Assembly: GCA_035762175.1 (NCBI GenBank)
Contig: DASTPP010000120.1
Coordinates: 1 to 22,529 of the forward strand
Length of the DNA stretch: 22,529 bases
Source of the DNA: DASTPP01 sp035762175
GTDB taxonomy: Bacteria; Myxococcota_A; Polyangia; Polyangiales; Polyangiaceae
Direction: 5' to 3'
Shown here: piece after piece, positions 1 through 6,633 of the stretch
Layout of the letters: every line of letters begins with the position of its first letter
Numbering within the stretch: the first letter of the stretch is position 1
Made by a program: the position numbers and the translations under genes
The notes under the pieces: model-generated
Told to the model about the DNA's origin: nothing
Seen by the model: the letters and a program-made list of their open reading frames with translations, nothing else
Databases searched by the model: none

Positions 1-756
1 TTCTTCCGCGGCTGCCGCTACTACGCGGGCCTCGGCGAGCTGAGCCACGCCGCCTTTCTCTTGCACCAGGCGGCCGAGCGCTACTTTCACGCCGCGAGCC
101 TCGTCTTGACGGGGTACAAGGCGCGCAGCCACGACTTGAACGCGCTCGGCCAGAAGGCCGCCGAGCAACACCCGCGGCTCGTCGAGGCGCTGCCGAAGAC
201 CGAGCCCGACGACAAGCGGCTGCACGACCTGTTGCGAAAGGCGTATATTGAAGCGCGGTACTCGAAGTCGTACCGCATTACGCTCGCCGAGCTCACGGCC
301 CTGCAGGCGCGGGTGCTCGAGCTCGCCGCCCGCGTGCGCGAGGCCTGCCTCGACAAGCTCGCCTCCTTCTGCGGCCCCGACGCGGTCAGCCCCACGCTGC
401 CCGCGCCGCCCGCGCTCGACGAGCCGCTGCTGGCGCACCTGCCGCCGCCGCCCGCCGACCCGTCCGAGCTCGGGGCCTGGGCGCGCGGCCTGGCCGAGCT
501 GGCCGAGGCGCAGGGCGAAGCGAAGGGCGAGCAGCGGGGGCGCGAGGCGGGGCTGCGAGAGGGCGAGGCGAAGGGGCTGCGCGAGGGCGAGGCACGGGGC
601 AAGGCCGAGGGGCTGCGCATGGCGGTGCTCGACCTGTGCGAGGCGTTCGGGCTCGAGGTGACGGGCGAGCAGCGCGCCGCGCTCGAGGCGATGGGCCCGG
701 GCGAGCTCGAGGCGCTGCGGCAAGCGATCAAGCAGACGCGGCGCTGGCCCGCCTGA
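1..756 (+). CDS. HEPN-domain protein (C-terminal part of probable MNT-HEPN protein) with PD-(D/E)XK-transposase-like tail; 5' partial
   Basis: The reading frame is open from base 1, so the N-terminus lies outside the window. The first ~125 visible residues match the HEPN domain (PF05168 type) of the bacterial 'nucleotidyltransferase and HEPN domain' proteins: AAFLLHQAAERYFHAA, a TGYKARSHDL motif and KAYIEARYSKSYRIT. In that family a minimal nucleotidyltransferase (MNT) normally precedes HEPN. HEPN domains are often RNases or nucleotide-binding modules, and MNT partners can AMPylate and silence them. After a Pro-rich linker comes an unusual C-terminus: a charged G/E/R/K repeat (about bases 505-610, EGEAKG-like) and a ~50-residue helical tail ending in QTRRWPA. 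This tail is almost the same as the tail of the next gene. The next gene starts 78 bp downstream on the same strand, so co-expression is likely. The HEPN call is solid. The MNT half, and whether the protein is a toxin, are inference. Confidence 0.8.
   Translation, partial: FFRGCRYYAGLGELSHAAFLLHQAAERYFHAASLVLTGYKARSHDLNALGQKAAEQHPRLVEALPKTEPDDKRLHDLLRKAYIEARYSKSYRITLAELTALQARVLELAARVREACLDKLASFCGPDAVSPTLPAPPALDEPLLAHLPPPPADPSELGAWARGLAELAEAQGEAKGEQRGREAGLREGEAKGLREGEARGKAEGLRMAVLDLCEAFGLEVTGEQRAALEAMGPGELEALRQAIKQTRRWPA
604..756 (+). repeat. Shared C-terminal tail module, copy 1
   Basis: This 153-bp segment encodes the last 50 residues of the HEPN protein. It aligns without gaps to 1615-1767, with about 15 differences by my count. 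The first 39 bp are identical, and so is a block of about 41 bp near the end. The spacing is exactly 1011 bp. DNA-level similarity this high implies recent duplication, gene conversion or modular shuffling rather than ancient homology. Confidence 0.9.
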
Positions 757-834
757 CGCGCGCCCTGGCGCGCCGCGCGGCCGCCGCCGCCCCGGGCCCT
801 TGCCCAGCGCGCCGGCCGCTGCTAGCCGAAGACC

Positions 835-1767
835 ATGCTCGACGTCGTGCCCTTGAAGTACGGCACCGCCTTCAAGAAGGCGTTCAGCGACCCCGCCGTC
901 TTCTCCGGCTTCGCCCGCGCGGTGCTCGGCGTCGACGTCGAGGTCGAGCGGGTCGAGCAAGAGCGCGGCTTCCGCCCCATCTTCGGCCAGGTCGACGTCA
1001 AGTACGACCTGTTCGCCGAAGACGCGCAGCGGCGCCTCATCGTCGAGCTGCAGCACGTGCGCGAGAACGACAGCTTCGACCGCTTTCTCTACTACCACTT
1101 GATCGGCCAGGCCGAGCAGATTCAGAGCGCCGACGATTACCGCTTTCGGCGCACGGTCTACACCATCGTGGTGCTGACGCGCCTGCCGAGCGCGCCCGCG
1201 CTGCGCTTCGACGTGGCGTCGCACGACGGCGACCTGTGCGACCTCGGCGGCGCCAAGCTCGGGGTCTACGGCCACCGGCTGGTGTTCGTCAACGCGCGCG
1301 GGCTGCGGCCCGAGACGCCGGCGCCGCTGCGGCGGTGGCTCGAGCTGATCGACGACTCGCTCGACCAGAAGGTCGACGAGGCGCGCTACCCCGAGCCGCT
1401 GTTGCAGCGGGTGTTGCGCACGATCGAGCGCTCGCACCTGTCGCCCGAAGAGGCGTACCTCGTGAAGGCCGAGGCGCAGTGGGAGAGCGCCAAGCGCGAG
1501 GCGCGCGACGAGGGGCGCGACGAGGGGCGGCGCGAGGGCAAAGAAGAGGGGTTGCGCGAGGGCGAGGCGAAGGGGCGGCGCGAGGGCGAAGCGCGGGGGC
1601 GCGAAGCGGGGCGTGCCGAGGGGCTGCGCATGGCGGTGCTCGACCTGTGCGAGCTGCTCGGCGTCGAGCCGACCGACACGCAGCGCGCCGCGCTCGGGGC
1701 GATGGGCCCGGGCGAGCTGGAGGCGCTGCGGCAAGCGATCAAGCAGACGCGGCGCTGGCCGGCTTGA
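835..1767 (+). CDS. PD-(D/E)XK nuclease-family transposase (Rpn/PDDEXK_2-like)
   Basis: The 310-residue product has the hallmarks of the PDDEXK_2/Rpn family: PLKYGTAFKKAF at the N-terminus, then D54, then E71-x-Q73 (LIVELQ) as the probable PD-(D/E)XK metal-binding site, followed by FDRFLYYHLIGQAEQI. Known Rpn proteins are DNA endonucleases that promote recombination or act in defence and plasmid interference. A coiled-coil-like charged repeat (residues ~225-262, REGxxxG type) leads to a ~50-residue helical tail of a kind common on these proteins. ATG at 835 is chosen because the conserved family N-terminus begins there; no strong Shine-Dalgarno is visible. The upstream HEPN gene ends with nearly the same tail. 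No transposon ends are seen, so mobility is not shown. Confidence 0.85.
   Translation: MLDVVPLKYGTAFKKAFSDPAVFSGFARAVLGVDVEVERVEQERGFRPIFGQVDVKYDLFAEDAQRRLIVELQHVRENDSFDRFLYYHLIGQAEQIQSADDYRFRRTVYTIVVLTRLPSAPALRFDVASHDGDLCDLGGAKLGVYGHRLVFVNARGLRPETPAPLRRWLELIDDSLDQKVDEARYPEPLLQRVLRTIERSHLSPEEAYLVKAEAQWESAKREARDEGRDEGRREGKEEGLREGEAKGRREGEARGREAGRAEGLRMAVLDLCELLGVEPTDTQRAALGAMGPGELEALRQAIKQTRRWPA
1615..1767 (+). repeat. Shared C-terminal tail module, copy 2
   Basis: This is the second copy of the 153-bp segment at 604-756. It ends exactly at the stop codon of the PD-(D/E)XK gene. Most differences cluster in an internal stretch of about 27 bp; the two flanking blocks are essentially identical. 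Confidence 0.9.
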
Positions 1768-1982
1768 AGGGGCGAGGCTCGCCGGCCGCCGCCCCCGCCG
1801 CCCCCGACCCCCGGGCCCGGCTCAAGGCCCAGCGCGAGCAGCAAGCGGCCGACGAAGACCTGCGCCACTGGTTCAACGACTGGGCGACGACCATGCGCCA
1901 GGTCTTGCCGACCCGCGATCGGGTCAAGCTGGGGCTCGTGGCGAGCCCGCCCTCGGTCTTCGAGCCCCCAGCCCTCGGGTAG
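1764..1982 (+). pseudogene. Fragment resembling the C-terminal end of an unidentified protein
   Basis: Downstream of the nuclease gene a frame reads into an Ala/Pro-rich segment and then DLRHWFNDWATTMRQVLPTR plus DRVKLGL. This amphipathic stretch looks like genuine protein and reminds me of C-termini of small hypothetical proteins that end in a '(W/Y)..DW....R...RD...LGL' motif. The only start visible is TTG at 1764, overlapping the preceding TGA as TTGA, which would give 72 residues. More likely this is the 3' end of a gene whose 5' part was replaced when the upstream pair arrived. It overlaps the end of the convergent kinase gene (stop at 1924) by 59 bp. I cannot name the family with confidence, and a translated small protein is not excluded. 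Confidence 0.35.
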
Positions 1983-3603
1983 GGGCGCGCGGTCGTAGCC
2001 CACGAGGCGCGGGGCGGGCGAGGCGGCGGGCTGCGCCATCGCCCCCGAAGTGTCGCACGTGGCGGCTCGGTGCTCGCTTTGCGGCCCGGTGACCTAACCG
2101 ATACATCGACAGGCCGACGCCGAGCGCGACGCCCAGCAAGATCGCGAGCAGCGCCACCGAGACCCAGATGAGCGGCTTGAAGCCCGAGGGCGGCGTGAGC
2201 GACTTGGGGTCGATGGGGCCGGGCCGGGCCGAGCTCTTGGCCGAGGGGGCGGGCCGCGTCGACGGCTCGGGCCGGGGCGAGAGCGGGCCGGGGCCCGGGG
2301 GGGGGCCCTGCAGCGTCATGGTGGTCGTGAAGGGGTCGACCGAGCCCTGCTGGCTGGGCGGGGGGGCGACGACGACGGGGGCGCGGGCGGAGGCCTGGGC
2401 CGGGGCCTGAACCGGCGCTTGGACCGGGGCCGGGGCGTGGGCCTGAACCGGCGCTTGGACCGGGGCCGGGGCGTGGGCCGGGGCCTGGGCTGCGGCTGGG
2501 GGCGGAGCTTGGACCGCGGCCGGGGTCGGGGCCTGAACGGGCTTGGCCGCCAGCATGGTGTCGCTGTCGACCCCCGAGTAGCTGGGGGCGGGGGGCCTGG
2601 GGCGGTCGGGCGGCGCCGAAGGGCGGCCCGGGGCCAGGGCGGGCGAAGCGCCGCCGGGGGCCAGGGCGGGCGAGCCGGCGCCCGGGGTGGCGGGCCGGGC
2701 CGAGGTGCGGTCGGGGCGCAGGGCCTGAAAGAGCGCGTCGCGCAGGGCGTGGGCCGTGGCGAAGCGCTCGTCGCGGTTCTTGGCGATCGCGCGCAAGACC
2801 ACCGCGTCGAGCTGGGGGCCGATGACGCCGGGGCGGCCGAGCCTTCGCGAGGGCGCCTCGGGCGTCTCGGTCAGGTGCGAGGTCATGGTGATGACGTCGT
2901 TCTGACCGCGGAAGGGCGGCAGCCCGGTGAGCAGCTCGTAGAGAATGACGCCGACGGCGTACACGTCCGAGCGCCCGTCGAGCTCTTCGCCCCGCACCTG
3001 CTCGGGCGACATGTACTCGGCGGTGCCGAAGATCATGTTGTGCTGGGTGAGCGCGACCGAGCCCGCGCCGCTCGCGTCGTGCAGGGCCTTGGCGAGGCCG
3101 AAGTCGAAGACGCGCACGTGCGGCCGCCCGAGCTCGTCGCGCTCGACCATGACGTTGGCGGGGGTCAGGTCGCGGTGCACGACGCCGTGGGCGTGGGCGC
3201 TGGCGAGCGCGTCGCAGATGCCGCCGACGAGCTGCGCCGCGTCGTCGGGCGCGAAGGGGCCGCGCTCGCGCACGAGCCGGTCGAGCGCCTGCCCCTCGAC
3301 CAGCTCGAGCGCCATGAAGAGCCGGCCGCCCTCGTCTTGGCCGAAGTCGAGCAGCGCGACGAGGTGCCGTCCGCGCAGCCGCCGCAAGATCGACGCCTCG
3401 CGCTGGAAGCGCTCGCTCACCTGGTGGTTCTGCACGAGGTGCGCGTGCAACAGCTTGAGCGCCACCGCGTCGCCCGAGCCGACGTGGCGGGCGCGGTAGA
3501 CCGTGCCCATGCCGCCGGTGCCGAGCACGCCCTCGACGCGGTACTTGCCGGCGATGACGGAGCCGGGGGCGAGGGGCCGGGCGAGGGCGTCGCCCGCGCT
3601 CAA
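1924..3603 (-). CDS. Membrane-anchored Hanks-type Ser/Thr protein kinase
   Basis: The 559-residue product has an N-terminal kinase domain (~20-285): Gly-loop GTGGMGTVY (28-36), ATP-binding K50, catalytic HRDLTPANV with D145, DFG with D167, and a GTAEYMSPEQ activation segment. All catalytic residues are present, so it should be active. Residues ~290-470 are a Pro/Ala/Gln-rich linker. One transmembrane helix follows (~477-498) and then an Arg-rich tail of about 60 residues. The kinase is cytoplasmic and membrane-tethered, with no PASTA or other sensor domain beyond the membrane. The start is TTG at 3603, overlapping the TGA of the upstream LysM gene as TTGA; no ATG or GTG lies between it and the Gly-loop. 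This implies translational coupling. The C-terminal tail is odd and could be out-of-frame extension: another frame meets a stop just after the helix. Its last 59 bp overlap a convergent gene fragment. Confidence 0.9.
   Translation of the reverse strand: MSAGDALARPLAPGSVIAGKYRVEGVLGTGGMGTVYRARHVGSGDAVALKLLHAHLVQNHQVSERFQREASILRRLRGRHLVALLDFGQDEGGRLFMALELVEGQALDRLVRERGPFAPDDAAQLVGGICDALASAHAHGVVHRDLTPANVMVERDELGRPHVRVFDFGLAKALHDASGAGSVALTQHNMIFGTAEYMSPEQVRGEELDGRSDVYAVGVILYELLTGLPPFRGQNDVITMTSHLTETPEAPSRRLGRPGVIGPQLDAVVLRAIAKNRDERFATAHALRDALFQALRPDRTSARPATPGAGSPALAPGGASPALAPGRPSAPPDRPRPPAPSYSGVDSDTMLAAKPVQAPTPAAVQAPPPAAAQAPAHAPAPVQAPVQAHAPAPVQAPVQAPAQASARAPVVVAPPPSQQGSVDPFTTTMTLQGPPPGPGPLSPRPEPSTRPAPSAKSSARPGPIDPKSLTPPSGFKPLIWVSVALLAILLGVALGVGLSMYRLGHRAAKRAPSRHVRHFGGDGAARRLARPAPRGLRPRAPTRGLGARRPRAGSPRAPA
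2405..2476. repeat. Perfect 36-bp tandem duplication in kinase linker
   Basis: Two identical head-to-tail 36-bp copies (2405-2440 and 2441-2476) encode 12-residue Ala/Pro/Val/Gln repeats in the linker of the Ser/Thr kinase. The period is a multiple of three, so the frame is kept. Similar degenerate units flank it. The linker probably varies in length between strains through replication slippage. Confidence 0.9.
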
Positions 3604-4607
3604 GGCGACCCCCGCGCGGCCGACTCGCAGGCCGCCACGATCTTGGGCGACAGGTAGACGGGGTCGAGCTTGGCGGCCGGGTCGAGCTCGCGCCAGGCGC
3701 GGCAGGAGGCGAAGGCGAGCCCGGGGGCCTCGAGCGCGACGTAGGCCTCGAGCAGCTGCCGGTGGATGGCCCCGAGCTGCGGGCGCGCGAGCTCGCCGTA
3801 GCCGAGCACCTTCGCGCCCCGCACCACGGCGTCGACGTAGCGCCCCGCGCGCACGTCGGCGAGCAGCGCCGGCAGCTCGGCGTCGGCGCGCTTCTGCGCC
3901 TCGCGCGCCGCGCCCCCGCCCTCGGACTTCTCGAACCCCTCGGCCCGCGCCGCCTCGGCCTTGCCCTCTTCGGTCAGCTTGAGCTCGCCGAGCGGCACGA
4001 GCAGGACGTCGCCGCGGCGCACGCCGTTCGAGTCTTGCAGGTGGTTGTAGCGGGCGAGCGACCAGGCCTTGTCTTTGCTGCCCAGGTAGCGCTGCGCGAT
4101 CGTGACGATGTTGTCGGCCTGGCCGACGGTGACGCGCAGGTTGTAGGGCACGACGATCTCGGCGCCCTCGCGCGGCGTGAGCCAGGGGCTCGAGTCGTTG
4201 GCCATCGCGATGACGTCCGAGCGGTCTTCGCCGCCGAGCAGCTCGAAGGCGAGGCTGCCCCAGCTGTCGCCCGGGCCCACGCGCCGGTGGCCGAGCGCGG
4301 GCACCTCGAGCCGCATGCCGGGCGAGATGGCGATGCCGCCGCCGGCGTCGAGGCCGTTGGCGGCGACGAGCACCTTCTCCATCTCGACGAGGCCGTAGAT
4401 GCGCTCGGCGATCTGCGCGAGCGTCTCGCCCTTCTGCACCACGTGCGGGAAGGCGTGCGCCGGCGCCCCGTGGCCGAGCGAGGCCGCGGCGAGCGCGGCG
4501 GCGAGCCCGAGGGCGGCGCCGGGCCGGCGGGGGTGCCCCGCACGGAAGTACGGGGCACCGGGTGGCCAAGGCGTGCCCCGCGGCTTCGGCCCGGCTCGGC
4601 GCGCCAA
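3600..4607 (-). CDS. Exported protein with three LysM domains; start uncertain
   Basis: A signal-peptide hydrophobic core (PGAALGLAAALAAASLGHG, ending APAHA) is followed by three LysM-like units: VVQKGETLAQIAERIYG..., RVGPGDSWGSLAFELLG... and VTVGQADNIVTIAQRYLG.... Each has the pattern of a K/G-G-(E/D)-(T/S) start, hydrophobic helix and N-x-L/G turn. LysM binds peptidoglycan or chitin glycans, so a periplasmic cell-wall role is likely. The last ~110 residues are helical and hold an Ala/Glu-rich stretch. The 5' end is peculiar: no ATG or GTG lies in frame between the signal peptide and the palindromic element at 4533-4806. The nearest in-frame candidate is TTG at 4607, inside that element, which would prefix about 25 Arg/Pro-rich residues. 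The stop overlaps the next kinase start (TTGA). The domain calls are firm; the start is a guess. Confidence 0.8.
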   Translation of the reverse strand: MARRAGPKPRGTPWPPGAPYFRAGHPRRPGAALGLAAALAAASLGHGAPAHAFPHVVQKGETLAQIAERIYGLVEMEKVLVAANGLDAGGGIAISPGMRLEVPALGHRRVGPGDSWGSLAFELLGGEDRSDVIAMANDSSPWLTPREGAEIVVPYNLRVTVGQADNIVTIAQRYLGSKDKAWSLARYNHLQDSNGVRRGDVLLVPLGELKLTEEGKAEAARAEGFEKSEGGGAAREAQKRADAELPALLADVRAGRYVDAVVRGAKVLGYGELARPQLGAIHRQLLEAYVALEAPGLAFASCRAWRELDPAAKLDPVYLSPKIVAACESAARGSP

Positions 4608-4806
4608 GCCCGGCCCTCGTTGGGGCCGGGCTCCACCGGGCGGCGGCTTTGACGCGCGAGCGCGGGCCGCCCCTTCGCGCTCGACCGGGCGCCTGAAGCC
4701 CGATAGAGCCCGGCCCCAACGAGGGCCGGGCTTGGCGCGCCGGATCGCTTCGGCGCCGCTCGGCACGCCTTGGCCACCCGGTGCCCCGTACTTCCGTGCG
4801 GGGCAC
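4533..4806. repeat. Nested inverted-repeat element (two 100-bp arms, 74-bp centre)
   Basis: The arms 4533-4632 and 4707-4806 are reverse complements of each other in exact register, apart from a divergent inner block of about 20 bp. Each arm contains two smaller hairpins. The outer one is a 26-bp palindrome with GTGCCCCG/CGGGGCAC stems (4533-4558 and 4781-4806). The inner one has a 10-bp AGCCCGGCCC/GGGCCGGGCT stem (4607-4632 and 4707-4732). The element fills the gap between the second kinase's stop (4820) and the LysM gene and abuts the LysM signal peptide. No transposase is encoded, so it may be a MITE- or REP-like sequence. It could also form a large cruciform or act as an mRNA terminator or stabiliser. 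Confidence 0.85.
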
Positions 4807-4819
4807 GCGCGGCCTTCGC

Positions 4820-6589
4820 TCACGGCGTGGCCCTCTTGTCGAAGGGCGGCAGGGTCACCTCGGGCTCGTCGTAGTCGGTCGGCAGCCCCTCGAGCGGGAT
4901 GCCCGCGAGCATGTCTTCGAGCACCTGCGCGCTCTTCGGCCGCTCGCGCACGCGCTTCTTCAGGCAGAGCATCACCGCCTCGTCGAGCGGGGCGGGCAGG
5001 GGCAGGTCGGGCCGCCGGTCGCGCATCGTCGGCGGCGTCTGCCGCTGGTGCAGCTCGAGCAGCTCGCGCCGGTTCGGCGACTGAATCGGCAGCTGCCCCG
5101 TCAGCGCCTCGTACATGAGCACGCCGAACGCGTAGAGGTCGGTCCTCGGCTCGACCGCCGCGCCGATGCACTGCTCGGGCGCCATGTACTCGGGCGTGCC
5201 GAGCGTGTAGCCCTCTTGCGTCAGCGACTCGGCCGACTGAAACTTCGACATGCCGAAGTCGAGCACCTTCGCCGTGCCGTCGTCGCAGAGAAAGATGTTG
5301 CCCGGCTTCAGGTCGCGGTGCACCACGCCCTTGGCGTGCGCGGCGCCGAGCGCCCGGCAGACCTGCACGAAGACCGGCACCGCGTAGCCCGGCGCGAGCG
5401 GCCCCTCGCGGCTCAGCCGGTCGCTGAGCGGCCGGCCCCGCAGGAGCTCCATCACGACGTAGAGCGAGCCGTCGGGCAGCTGGTCGAGGTCGAGCGTCTG
5501 CACCACGTTCGGGTGTTGAATGCCGCCCTGCACCTGCGCCTCGCGCCGCAGCCGCGCCATCTCGCTCGCGTCGCGCGCCGCCGGGCCCCGCAGCACCTTG
5601 ATCGCGACCGTGGTGCCGAGCCCCACGTGCTCGGCGCTGTAGACGACGCCGATGCCGCCCGAGCCGATGCGCCGCAAGATGCGGTAGCGGCCCCCGAGCA
5701 CCGTGCCCTCGAGCTCGCCCGGGCTCGCCGGCTCGGACCCGCCGTCGCCCCGCAGCGAGAGCCCCCGCTCGAGCGCCGCGATGCGGTGGCCCTCGACCAC
5801 GCGCCGCCGCTGCTCGGCGTCCATGCGCCGCAACAGCTCGCCCGCCACGCCCCCGAGCACGCCGCCCACCACCGTCGCCACCGCCGTCGCCAGCATGCCG
5901 CCCTGCGCCGCCAGCACCGGCAGCCCCCCGAGCGCCAGCCCCGCCCCCACCGCCGCCGGCAAGGGCAGCCGCGAGCGGCCCTCGCTCCACTTCACGAGGT
6001 ACACCGACTGCGGCTCGCCCTTGGCCGTCGTCTGCTCGTGCGTGACGTCGGCCGCGGGCCCGCCCCAGAACTGCGGCAGCGAGGCGAGCTCGGCCTCGCG
6101 CGCGAGGCTGAGCAGCTCTTCGGGCGGCGGCGCCTCGTCGCCCGCGATCGGGCGGTACGTGATGCGCGCGCGCCGGTCGCCCAGCCGCTCGAAGCTGTAG
6201 CTGCCGACCCGCGTCGTCTCGGCGCTGTGCTCGCAGAACTGCCGGTAGGCGTCGAGCGGCGAGGCCGCGCCCCGCAAGAGCCGCACGTACGAGCCGAGCG
6301 CCTCCGGGTGCACCGCCCACTCGCCCCGCCGCGCCAGCGCCGGGCGCCCGAGCGCCTTCTCGAGCGCGCGCAGCGCCCGCCGCGCGAGCGCCGCGCTGAT
6401 CCACGCGGTCTCGTTCTCGGCCGTCGCCGTCGCGAGGTTGATGCTCTCGAGTAGCTCGCGGTACGCCTTCTCGCCCTTCTCTTGCCGCAGCCGCAAAAGG
6501 TAAGGCTTGAGGACGCCGGCGCGGAGCTCTTCTTTGCCCCCGCCGGCCGGCCACGCGTTGTTCGCCGTAGTGTTCTTTTGCGGTGCCAC
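4820..6589 (-). CDS. Ser/Thr protein kinase with N-terminal sensor-like region and membrane segment
   Basis: The product has 589 residues from a GTG start. Residues ~15-205 form a globular region with a YSFERLGDRRARITYRP motif and a GEPQSVYLVKW motif. This resembles small-molecule-sensing N-terminal domains (V4R/HNOB-like style) seen on bacterial histidine kinases and cyclases, but I cannot assign the family firmly. A Gly/Ala-rich hydrophobic stretch (~209-253) could be one or two membrane helices. The kinase domain spans ~300-570: GSGGIGVVY loop, K331, HRDLKPGN with D426, DFG with D444, and GTPEYMAPEQ. All catalytic residues are intact. The likely role is phosphorylation of Ser/Thr targets in response to a signal read by the N-terminus. 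It lies upstream of the LysM gene and the other kinase on the same strand, separated from them by the palindromic element. The glycosyltransferase gene ends 44 bp upstream. Confidence 0.88.
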   Translation of the reverse strand: MAPQKNTTANNAWPAGGGKEELRAGVLKPYLLRLRQEKGEKAYRELLESINLATATAENETAWISAALARRALRALEKALGRPALARRGEWAVHPEALGSYVRLLRGAASPLDAYRQFCEHSAETTRVGSYSFERLGDRRARITYRPIAGDEAPPPEELLSLAREAELASLPQFWGGPAADVTHEQTTAKGEPQSVYLVKWSEGRSRLPLPAAVGAGLALGGLPVLAAQGGMLATAVATVVGGVLGGVAGELLRRMDAEQRRRVVEGHRIAALERGLSLRGDGGSEPASPGELEGTVLGGRYRILRRIGSGGIGVVYSAEHVGLGTTVAIKVLRGPAARDASEMARLRREAQVQGGIQHPNVVQTLDLDQLPDGSLYVVMELLRGRPLSDRLSREGPLAPGYAVPVFVQVCRALGAAHAKGVVHRDLKPGNIFLCDDGTAKVLDFGMSKFQSAESLTQEGYTLGTPEYMAPEQCIGAAVEPRTDLYAFGVLMYEALTGQLPIQSPNRRELLELHQRQTPPTMRDRRPDLPLPAPLDEAVMLCLKKRVRERPKSAQVLEDMLAGIPLEGLPTDYDEPEVTLPPFDKRATP

Positions 6590-6633
6590 GCGTGGGCAAG
6601 GGTACGCGAAAGGCCTTGGCCCCTACAAGGCGC

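Noticed and set aside
1386..2039. 217-codon minus-strand frame starting MAQPAASPAP
   Set aside because: It is antisense to the PD-(D/E)XK gene and the gene fragment; its Ser/Arg/Pro repeats mirror the charged repeat of the real gene.
4533..4806. Classical insertion sequence
   Set aside because: No transposase gene fits in 274 bp and no target-site duplication was found at the edges by eye.
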